A stretch of 9,180 bases of DNA from CAYVJW01 sp964451885 (GTDB lineage Bacteria; Patescibacteriota; Gracilibacteria; UBA4473): NCBI GenBank assembly GCA_964451885.1, contig CAYVJW010000066.1, forward strand, positions 1 through 9,180, read 5' to 3'. Shown in pieces: positions 1 through 6,900 of this stretch; within the stretch, counting starts at the first letter, position 1, and the number at the start of each line of letters is the position of its first letter. The translations under genes and the position numbers were made by a program. The notes below the pieces were generated by a model. It saw nothing but the letters and a program-made list of their open reading frames with translations, was not told the DNA's origin and did no database searches.

Positions 1-631
1 CAATTTCCGTTGATTTTCTGGAAAAAGGCACAAATTTCTGCCGCTTGACGGTTTCCTCATGCAAATTCCAAAAAATATCCAAATCTTCTTTAGCATTCCC
101 ACTTTTCACTTTAATTCCCATCTTCTCAATCCGCCGCACCTCATAGCGTGTAGATTTCTTCATGTTTTTCAAAATATCCTCCTCGCTCTGCTGTAAATCA
201 AGCACCCAAGTCTTCTCCGGATTAACCAAATGCACCGGAGCTGAATAAAAAATTTGTTCTTTGAGTGCGCTCTCTTCTTCAGAAGAAATCAAAGGCGAAA
301 CCCGCACAAAATCACACCTCTCCTCCCTCCCCAACTCCACATAAGCCCCCAAAAACCACTTCATTATTTTCATTCTTTCATTCCCCTCCCACTTCAAGAC
401 GGGTCCATGCGGCACATGAAAAAAAGTACCACGCCGAGCTTTAACCTTCTGAATCAACACAATTCCCCCCAGTTCATCCTCTTTAAAAATCCCATACAAA
501 AAAACATCCTCTCCCATTTTTTTCCGATAAACCCCGTATTTCGAAGTCTGAAGAAATGTTTTTTCTCCGGGGAAATTGTTATAGAATGTGTCGAATTCTT
601 CGGGAGAAATCTTTTTTAGTTGAATATCCAT
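1..631 (-). CDS. FemA/FemB-family peptidoglycan-bridge aminoacyltransferase, 3' end beyond the left edge
   Basis: Translating the minus strand from the ATG at 629-631 gives 210 residues with no stop before the window ends, so roughly the N-terminal 60% of a usual protein of this family is present. FemABX enzymes take an aminoacyl group from aminoacyl-tRNA and add it to the peptidoglycan precursor stem peptide, at the cytoplasmic membrane face. Family-like stretches are FLQTSKYG (26-33), HVPHGPVLKW (72-81), FVRVSPL (108-114) and especially the core at 142-173, with WVLDL, then LKNMKKSTRYEVRRIEKMG. The N-terminus starts just where relatives start. An in-frame TGA eight codons upstream excludes a longer form, and no Shine-Dalgarno precedes this ATG. 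The gene lies 72 bases after the stop of the 572-residue gene, in the same operon. The family call is firm; the amino acid transferred and the exact acceptor cannot be told. Confidence 0.88.
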   Translation of the reverse strand, partial: MDIQLKKISPEEFDTFYNNFPGEKTFLQTSKYGVYRKKMGEDVFLYGIFKEDELGGIVLIQKVKARRGTFFHVPHGPVLKWEGNERMKIMKWFLGAYVELGREERCDFVRVSPLISSEEESALKEQIFYSAPVHLVNPEKTWVLDLQQSEEDILKNMKKSTRYEVRRIEKMGIKVKSGNAKEDLDIFWNLHEETVKRQKFVPFSRKSTEI

Positions 632-707
632 CGAAGAACATTCTAAACATCATGGCACGCTGTTTCAAGTGCTGCGCCAGAGCAGGTCTGTAAATGTGTT
701 GGTTCAT
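579..707 (-). CDS. 42-codon ORF overlapping the start of the FemAB-like gene, possible coupling peptide
   Basis: The ATG at 705-707 overlaps the TGA of the preceding gene as ATGA and sits 5 bases after a strong GGAGGAG. The frame runs 42 codons (starting MNQHIYRPAL, ending RRIRHIL) to a TAA at 579-581. It passes over the FemAB-like start codon in a different frame. The predicted peptide is basic, resembles nothing I recognise and has no clear signal peptide. It may be a leader whose translation feeds ribosomes to the downstream start, which has no Shine-Dalgarno of its own, or it may be chance. The GGAGGAG also encodes Glu-Glu in the upstream gene, so it need not be selected for initiation. 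Low confidence as a protein gene. Confidence 0.25.
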   Translation of the reverse strand: MNQHIYRPALAQHLKQRAMMFRMFFDGYSTKKDFSRRIRHIL

Positions 708-2422
708 GCCGTCTCCTCCACAGCATCCAAATTAAATTTGTTCCCCTTTTTTACCTTCATGCCCGGCGCACAATCTATTATTTTTAATTTCCACTCCGAT
801 TTCTCTTCATACACAGCTATAGTAATTTTTTTACCCTCAAGCCCTCCCACCATCTTTTTCGCTTTCCCGAAAAGACGAACTCTCGTAGGTCTAAGTCCCG
901 AAATAGAAATATCTTCCTTATTTGCTCCTTTAATATATGTAAACTTATACGGATTTGGTAATTTTTCTCCTCCGTAAACAGGCTTTGCAACTTTTTTCCC
1001 AACTGTCTTTACCTTTTTTCCTCCCCAAACAGCAGAAGGTTTTCCTATATCCAGTTCCCCAAGCTTCCCCTTCAATTTATCCATCCCGGATTTGACCTCA
1101 AAAAATCTCTTTTCCCGAACATCATTAATAACATTTTTGCCTAATTCATAAATAACCTCCCTCATAGACCCAGCAATAGACGTTCCCCAAAAATCATTTT
1201 TGGCTTTCAGCTTATTGAGAAATTCCTTTTTATTTGAGATTTTCTTTAGTTCTGACACACCTTCCGGAGTAACAAGATTCTCACTCTTAAAAACACTTAT
1301 TGCCTCATTAAACCTACTGGAAACACTTCCTTTCCCTTTGTCTAGTTTTTCTTTCAGCTTAGCAAATTTTCCAGTATTGACCTTATCCGCAGATTCAACG
1401 GTTTCTTTAGCCTGCTTTCTTTTATCCAATTTCCCTTTCCCCCATTGTACTGCTCGTACTAGCATAAGATTTGCCCACAAAAAGGCCAATAACTTCACTC
1501 CCCCTCCCAAAGAAACATTCTCTTCTAGTGCCGTTAACGGCTTTTCTCCTCTGGCGCGTTCTTCTGCCGTTAATCCTGTTTTTCTGTATTCACTAAACCT
1601 TTGCCAACTGCCCTCGGGATCGCTCAGATCGAAACCTTCAAAAGCCTTCCATGGAGAATCCATGATAGCTCCCAACCCATCAGCTACATCCCATAAACCT
1701 CCTTCAAAACTTCTAACTCCCCTTCCTACACTACGAAAAACCTCAGGTCCAATAGCCCCTACTATCCCCCCGGCAATAGCTCCGTTCAAAATCCACTGAC
1801 TTCTAGTCCCCGAAGCAAACCACTCCCCCTCACGTCCCGGACTGACATAAACCCCCAAGAAAGCTCCAAGTCCCGCTCCTGCTCCTGCCCTGGAAAGAAG
1901 ACCTTCACTCCACGCCTCTAAACCGGATTCTTCCCACCAGCTCTTCACCTTCGGATCACTCTTAACTTTAGCACTCAATTCCTCAACAAGAGGATGTCCT
2001 GCGTCAAAATTACCATCTTTTATAGCTTTTTCTAGACCAGCTTTCTTTTTAGGATTCTCTTCTAACTCTCTATTAACCACAGCATCAATCAATTTTTCCC
2101 CTTTTTTCATTTCATTTTTCTTCTCCGAATCTCGTTCCAATTCCTCACGAAAAGAAAATTGTGAAGGTTCTCCTTCCACTGCTTCTTTTGCAACAACGCC
2201 ACTTTCTACTTCTTCCCCTGATTTAGCAGATTTTCTAGAAGATTCAACTTCCCCCCTATGCCCTAAAAGATCTTGAGAAGTCCCTCCTACTACTTCCGCC
2301 TCTTCCCTAGCTTTTTTTAACGCTTCAGCCGTACTTAATTTTCCGGGTTCGACTTCCGGCTCACCCTCGGACATCGAAGAAACTTCCCCGGAGCGAATAA
2401 CATATATAAAATTCCTGCTCAT
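704..2422 (-). CDS. Unrecognised 572-residue protein with Gly-rich hydrophobic segments
   Basis: I do not recognise this family. Residues 17-175 are highly charged and rich in Glu, Lys and Ser, and look disordered to helical. Hydrophobic Gly/Ala-rich stretches follow at about 179-193 and 208-228, then a clearer membrane helix at about 307-326 (VKLLAFLWANLMLVRAVQW), next to a basic segment KGKLDKRKQAK. The rest (340-572) is Lys-rich. Its end (about 485-566) alternates charged and hydrophobic residues like a small beta domain (PTRVRLFGKAKK, KKITIAVYEEKSEWKLKII). No N-terminal signal peptide is evident. The first ATG is 3 bases after the stop of the upstream gene, so the two are probably co-transcribed and translationally linked. 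A second start at residue 17 (ATG at 2372-2374) follows GGGGAAG with an 8-base gap, and may be the real one because the first 16 residues differ in character. The gene ends in TGA. The operon context suggests an envelope role, which is inference only. Confidence 0.85.
   Translation of the reverse strand: MSRNFIYVIRSGEVSSMSEGEPEVEPGKLSTAEALKKAREEAEVVGGTSQDLLGHRGEVESSRKSAKSGEEVESGVVAKEAVEGEPSQFSFREELERDSEKKNEMKKGEKLIDAVVNRELEENPKKKAGLEKAIKDGNFDAGHPLVEELSAKVKSDPKVKSWWEESGLEAWSEGLLSRAGAGAGLGAFLGVYVSPGREGEWFASGTRSQWILNGAIAGGIVGAIGPEVFRSVGRGVRSFEGGLWDVADGLGAIMDSPWKAFEGFDLSDPEGSWQRFSEYRKTGLTAEERARGEKPLTALEENVSLGGGVKLLAFLWANLMLVRAVQWGKGKLDKRKQAKETVESADKVNTGKFAKLKEKLDKGKGSVSSRFNEAISVFKSENLVTPEGVSELKKISNKKEFLNKLKAKNDFWGTSIAGSMREVIYELGKNVINDVREKRFFEVKSGMDKLKGKLGELDIGKPSAVWGGKKVKTVGKKVAKPVYGGEKLPNPYKFTYIKGANKEDISISGLRPTRVRLFGKAKKMVGGLEGKKITIAVYEEKSEWKLKIIDCAPGMKVKKGNKFNLDAVEETA
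713..719 (-). promoter_or_regulatory. Strong Shine-Dalgarno GGAGGAG before an ATGA stop/start overlap
   Basis: On the minus strand GGAGGAG is followed by the 5-base spacer ACGGC and then ATGA. It is the best ribosome-binding site seen in the window, and it leads into the 42-codon frame rather than directly into the FemAB-like gene. It lies inside the last codons of the 572-residue gene. Confidence 0.5.
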
Positions 2423-2425
2423 TTT

Positions 2426-2938
2426 CTAAAGTTTTAAAGCCCTAACCCAAAGATCAACCAAACCTTCTTTTTTATCAACCAGTTCCGGAAGCTCCACTTG
2501 TTCTAAAACTTCCCTCAGCTGATCCGGCACCAAATATCCCATCTGAAGGGTAATCTTTTGATCATTTTTGTCCCTCAACTGAAAATTAATCACCGATACC
2601 GCCTGCCGCTCATCAAAAACAAACCAATACCCCGAAAACGTATTCCAGGGAAAAAATTTACCGTCTACCTGAAGTTCTTTTTCAAAAACAGAAATATGAT
2701 GCGTCTCCTCCCCTTTCCGATGAGCAAAAAAATACACCGCTCCCACCACAAAAAAAGTCAGCGCCATCACCCAATCCCCATTCCACAAAGCCCACCCGGC
2801 TCCCCCAAAAATAACCGCACAAAAAACAATTATCCACAACCATCCCCGCTCATGAGGATGATAATCATGCGCCTCCCAGGTAAAAATCAATTTCCCGGGA
2901 TCAATAGTCAGTTGGACTCGTTGTTTCTTTTTAGACAT
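2426..2938 (-). CDS. Two-helix membrane protein with C-terminal PH-like beta domain
   Basis: This 170-residue protein has a short basic N-terminus, a WEAHDYHPHERGW segment (21-33), two closely spaced membrane helices (about 32-51 and 55-72) and a soluble domain from about 80 to 170. That domain has several predicted strands (HHISVFEKELQVDGKFFPW, YWFVFD, AVSVINFQL, QKITLQMGYLV) and a final helix. Two helices followed by such a domain recalls bacterial membrane PH-like or YcxB/DUF-type proteins, and similar short proteins are common in CPR genomes. The match is by architecture, not a diagnostic motif, and no catalytic residues are visible. It is the first gene of the minus-strand envelope operon, with its own extended -10 promoter. 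No Shine-Dalgarno is seen in the predicted 16-base leader. The function is unknown. Confidence 0.85.
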   Translation of the reverse strand: MSKKKQRVQLTIDPGKLIFTWEAHDYHPHERGWLWIIVFCAVIFGGAGWALWNGDWVMALTFFVVGAVYFFAHRKGEETHHISVFEKELQVDGKFFPWNTFSGYWFVFDERQAVSVINFQLRDKNDQKITLQMGYLVPDQLREVLEQVELPELVDKKEGLVDLWVRALKL

Positions 2939-2953
2939 TTAAATACAAAAATA

Positions 2954-2969
2954 TCTGCTTATTATAGCA
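2954..2969 (-). promoter_or_regulatory. Extended -10 promoter TGCTATAAT for the envelope operon
   Basis: The minus strand reads TGCTATAAT: a consensus TATAAT at 2961-2966 with the TGn extension at 2967-2969. The predicted start is near 2954, giving a leader of about 16 bases. No TTGACA-like box lies at the usual distance. That position holds a long pyrimidine tract (TTCTTCTTTCTTTTTTCCC), as expected if the extended -10 carries recognition. Confidence 0.6.
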
Positions 2970-3000
2970 TGGAAAAGGGAAAAAAGAAAGAAGAAAATTA

Positions 3001-3261
3001 TCAATTGTTTAGTCCCCCATCCGAAAAAGGATTACACTTCAATATTCTCCAAATAACCCTCGGCACCCCACACAAAAATCCATGCTTCTTTAACACCAAA
3101 ACCGCATACTCCGAACACGAAGGATAATACCGACATCCGCAAAAAGGATACGCCTCCCCCAAAGTCGAATGATCCGGGGAGAAAGTCTTTTGGTAAAGAC
3201 GAATCAAATAGATTGATACTTTTGCCAGATGTTTATCGGGGAATAATAAAATTTTCTTCAT
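3001..3261 (-). CDS. yidD: Membrane protein insertion efficiency factor YidD
   Basis: This is a small basic membrane-associated protein that helps YidC/Sec-dependent insertion of inner-membrane proteins. Hallmarks are the amphipathic helix with IRLYQKTFSP (20-29), CRYYPSCSEYAV (43-54), LKKHG (57-61) and WRILKCNPFSDGG (71-83). Between SP and the Cys motif are extra residues (DHSTLGEAYPFCG) that are absent or shorter in E. coli-type YidD; I have seen similar insertions in CPR proteins. At 86 residues the length is normal. It ends in TGA followed at once by TAA. It lies 37 bases after ruvA on the same strand. The usual partners rnpA, rpmH and yidC are not adjacent in this window, so the ancestral cluster is not kept here. 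No Shine-Dalgarno is apparent. Confidence 0.93.
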   Translation of the reverse strand: MKKILLFPDKHLAKVSIYLIRLYQKTFSPDHSTLGEAYPFCGCRYYPSCSEYAVLVLKKHGFLCGVPRVIWRILKCNPFSDGGLNN

Positions 3262-3298
3262 TCTTAATTATTAATTGCCAATTCTTAATTGCTAATTA
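3261..3298 (-). repeat. AT-only-like repeated spacer between ruvA and yidD
   Basis: The spacer is built from near-copies of one motif. TTCTTAATT occurs at 3261-3269 and 3282-3290 (plus-strand reading), joined by TAATTGCCAA and GCTAATTATT variants. It resembles the low-complexity filler between CPR genes. On the minus strand it contains AATAAT six bases before the yidD ATG, a possible weak -10, but no convincing -35 was found. Confidence 0.5.
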
Positions 3299-3871
3299 TT
3301 ACTCTCCACTCGACAAATAATACCTCACCAACTCCTCCGCCGACATCCCCTCTCCAGCTTCCTCCAACACCTTCTTCACCGAAGCCCGATCATACCCCAA
3401 ACCTTCCAGAGCCTCCACCGCCTCCATAAAAGAAGGATTCTCTTTTTGTTCATCTGAACCTTTTTCTGCAGAAAGATTTATTTTTCCCCTTAGTTCAACA
3501 ATCAAACGCTCTGCTTTTTTCTTTCCAAGCCCGGGAATCCTCGTCAAAAAAGCCACATCTCCCTCTTCTACAGCCAGCAAAAAATGCTGAGGGGGAACCG
3601 AAACCATTTCCATCGCCATCTTCGGCCCAATACCTGAAACACCAATCAACTTCTGAAACATGATTTTTTCATCGCGCGCCCCAAAACCGTATAAAGAAAT
3701 CTCATTCTCCCGAACAATAGTAAAAACTTCTACAGCAATTTCTTCATCCTTTTTCACAGAAGCCAACAAACTCCCCGCCGGAAAAATATGATATCCCACC
3801 CCGGAAGGAGTGAGAACCAGAATCTCTTTTTCAGAAACTGTAATCACCTGCCCCTTTATAAAACCTATCAT
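3299..3871 (-). CDS. ruvA: Holliday junction branch migration subunit RuvA
   Basis: RuvA binds four-way DNA junctions as a tetramer and loads the RuvB motor for branch migration in recombinational repair. All three domains are present within the normal length of 190 residues. They are an N-terminal OB fold (1-63: MIGFIKGQVI to LYGFGARDE), tandem helix-hairpin-helix motifs (LIGVSGIGPKMA, 75-86, and LTRIPGLGKKKAERLIVEL, 109-127), and a C-terminal RuvB-contacting three-helix domain (about 147-189: FMEAVEALEGLGYD onward). An acidic linker (135-146) separates the second and third domains. The start fits family N-termini exactly. A near-consensus promoter puts the transcript start about 3 bases before the ATG, so the mRNA is probably leaderless. 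ruvB and ruvC are not adjacent; yidD follows on the same strand. Confidence 0.96.
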   Translation of the reverse strand: MIGFIKGQVITVSEKEILVLTPSGVGYHIFPAGSLLASVKKDEEIAVEVFTIVRENEISLYGFGARDEKIMFQKLIGVSGIGPKMAMEMVSVPPQHFLLAVEEGDVAFLTRIPGLGKKKAERLIVELRGKINLSAEKGSDEQKENPSFMEAVEALEGLGYDRASVKKVLEEAGEGMSAEELVRYYLSSGE

Positions 3872-3873
3872 TT

Positions 3874-3909
3874 TTTAGTAATTATTCGTTTTTAGTTTTT
3901 AGATGTCAA
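3874..3909 (-). promoter_or_regulatory. Promoter of ruvA, TTGACA-17-AATAAT
   Basis: The minus strand has a perfect TTGACA (3904-3909), a 17-base spacer and AATAAT (3881-3886, five of six matches). Counting seven bases beyond the -10 puts +1 near 3874, three bases before the ruvA ATG. There is therefore no room for a Shine-Dalgarno. Confidence 0.75.
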
Positions 3910-3995
3910 TATTCTACATTCAAAATTCCAAATCCCCAAAAAAACTCCCCGTTCTCCCCTTACAACTTGATCCTTACTACTTGCCCCTTGTTTTT
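3910..3995 (-). other. Purine-rich 3' spacer of the fibre gene with four GGGG tracts
   Basis: On the minus strand this spacer carries GGGG at 3984-3987, 3956-3959, 3947-3950 and 3934-3937, separated by 24, 5 and 9 bases, with a run of seven T after the third tract. No GC-rich inverted repeat was found, so there is no classical intrinsic terminator for the fibre gene here. The tracts could fold as a G-quadruplex in DNA or RNA. The segment GGATTTGGAATTTTGAAT looks like filler repeats seen between genes of related bacteria. Confidence 0.35.
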
Positions 3996-6900
3996 CTATT
4001 CTCGAATGTAATTAATCCTAATGTCCCCAATCCGACTGTAAAAATCCTGCACAGAATACATTCTTATCCTAAACAACATCGTATCATCTCCATCCCAATC
4101 CACTCCCTGAACAAAAGTAAATTCCTTAGTCTCCCATGGTACAGAACTAAGCCCCTCTCCAGCCCCTCCAAGCTGATCAACTCCTAATTCACCTCCTTTT
4201 TCTATCATAAAATCAATTTTAGACTGTGCCAGTGTTCCTTCCGTCCTATAATCAAAAGAAATCGGAACATCCTGAAAAGCAACGAAATCATTCGGTATTA
4301 TAAATAAAACAGATACATCATAATCTTGCTGATCATTCTTCCAAGTTTCCCAACGAATAACATTTTTAACCACTCCCCCAAAATCATCCAATTCGTCAAA
4401 CATATTCCCCATATTATCCGTCCCATCACCGTCAAATACTGTCCCGGGATAAAGAGGGCTTAGCATTTCATATTGAAACCTGTTTCCAAATTCAATCCCG
4501 TTAAGTTCTCCCACAACATAAAAATCACCTGTGATTATCACATCATCATCAAGCACTATCTCATCATCAATCCCTCCCTCAATGTCTCCGATAACCACCA
4601 AATCACCTCCTATTTCCACATTATCATTTCCAACAATCGTTCCAGAAACACTCAAATCTCCTTCCACATCCACGTTATCATCAAGCTCTATTAAATCATC
4701 CGCACCTCCACTTGTATCACCTTCTACATTCAAATTGCCTTCAATATCCACATCTCCACTAACATCCAAATCTTCAACATCTATATTTTCAACATCTACA
4801 TATCCAGTAATAGTTCCGGAAACTGCAAGATCTCCAACGATTCCCACATTATCATTAAGCTCTATCAAATCATCGTCCCCACCTTCTATTCCTCCGGTAA
4901 AAACTAAATCTCCGGAAATTCCTACATTATCATTAAATATTATAAAATCATCAGCTCCGCCATCAATGTTTCCGCTAACCTTCAAATCACCTTCTACATT
5001 CACGTTATCATCAAGTTCTATTAAATCATCCTCCCCTCCTCGAGTAACCCCTTCTACGTTCAAATCACCTTCAACATCCAAATCACCTCCTATTTCCGTG
5101 TTATCATTGCCGATAATCGCCCCAGTAACTAATAAATCCCCATTTATCTCTAACGAATCACTGAGTGTAAATCGATTCAGAAGCCCCGCCCATGAAAAAA
5201 CATGCGATATACTATTCCCAAAAATAAGTGATAAAAAGCTATCAGGATCTACAGAGTCAGACCCATCTGCATCAAGCATAAAAGAAGCTTGATTAGTACC
5301 ACCGGGAATCATGGATTCTGAAATTGCTCCATCTCCGTTCGTTATGGAAGGAATAGCCGATCCAGGTAATTTTCCCTCCTCATTCAAATAAGGAATATCT
5401 CCAGCTTCAAATCCGGTATCCCGAAAATCCAATTTATCCGCATTAAAAGCATACGGCACAGAATCAAAAACCATTCGATCAATAATATCACTGCTGAAAT
5501 CAACATCCAATATTTCAAATTCCTTATAAGGTCTCCCTGCCTTTTTTACTTCCACTTGCAAATAAACTCTAGGATTCTCAAAAATGTCATAAACAAGAGG
5601 TTTCGAAGCTCCTATTTCAATTGAAAAACGACCTCCTTCTCCCAGAGCCTTGGGCTGAATTTCATTCCACCCCAAATAGTCCGAACTTGCCTCATTAATA
5701 AAACCGTCAACCACATCCGTATCCATATAATCTACATTCGTCCAAAAACTAAAACGAAACTCAAAAACACCCGTTAAAGGAGTCCCTGAACTATTCATTA
5801 AAGATCCTTCATACATCAAATAATCAGGAACGGTTTTATCATCAGCTGCCAATACCACCCCTGAATAAAATAATTGCCCTAAACTAAAAAACATGAAAAA
5901 AACATGAGCAATTCTTTTCACCTTATTCACCCAATTAAAACCAACATCCGGAGAAGTAATTTTCCTGGCGCTATGAACCCATTTAAATTTATTCTCTTGC
6001 ATTTTATAAGCTTTTTTCACCATGAAATATGCCTTCTTCATCATACTGAAATTCAATAACAAAATCAAAATATTAATACCGAAAAGCATACACATAAATA
6101 AAATCCATGGTCTGAACCTCTGATAAAAATCAATATCGAAACTTGTAGCTGCTGTCTCCGTTTCAAAAGATCTTTCCATACCTTCAGATTCCAATAAATC
6201 AGCCACAAAAAATGATCTTATTTCAGGAGAATCTTGAGGTTCGGTAACATATGTTTTTTTATCCCTCAAATACAATTCTTCAACAAACCTATTAATCTCA
6301 TCCGAATCTCTTTCCTGTCCAGGACTATATAATTTAACAGGCATCCCAACCGCTAAACCGGAGTAAGGTTCAAAAGAAGGTATAATAGATGATTGCGTTC
6401 TTGTTGCCGGAATATTTTCCCGATCAGAATGATCATATGATTTGCTCGTTAAAGTTGGCAATATTTTTTCAGCCTTAATCAAACTTGAGGCCAAAGATTC
6501 TACATCTCGAGTATTATCTGAAACCGATTTCACAGATTTACTCCGCGATAATTTAGAAGGAGTAGAAACAGCAAGCGCCCTTCCTTCACTAACCAATTCA
6601 TCATATTTTCTAGATAAAAACCATTTCGAAGCATCATATCTTCCACGACCTCCTCCTGAACTTTGTCCGACAGTAGCGGGCGCTGAGGACGATTCTTCTT
6701 TGGGAGCAGAAGTATAACTGCCATTTCCATTTGATAAATTCGAATACGTCCTGGACAAAAGCCAATTGGAAGCATCATATCTTCCTCCACCTCCTGACCT
6801 TTCTTCAACTACCGGTTCCGAAGCAACATAATAAATCGGAGAATTAGAATATCTCCCCGCAATTGAAGAAGAAACTTTGTAACTCGAAGAATTCGAATAA

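Noticed and set aside
629..706. The 572-residue gene and the FemAB-like gene are in the same frame, separated only by three TGA codons and no TAA or TAG, which could suggest UGA recoded as glycine as in Gracilibacteria.
   Set aside because: No other gene here contains in-frame TGA. yidD ends properly at a TGA followed by TAA. The FemAB N-terminus matches its family at the ATG. Same-frame spacing has a one-in-three chance.
1200..1799. A plus-strand open frame of 199 codons opposite the 572-residue gene.
   Set aside because: Low-complexity Ser/Phe/Leu content mirrors the Lys/Glu-rich codons of the minus strand, and there are no initiation signals.
4500..5100. Repeated units in this region as a CRISPR array.
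   Set aside because: The period is 78 bp, in frame, with protein-level conservation and no unique spacers, so it is a coding repeat.
4531..5292. A long plus-strand open frame (253 codons, Ser/Pro/Thr-rich) opposite the stalk repeats.
   Set aside because: It is the antisense image of the Asp/Gly/Leu-rich repeat codons. It has no ribosome-binding site or promoter, and its composition follows from the opposite strand.
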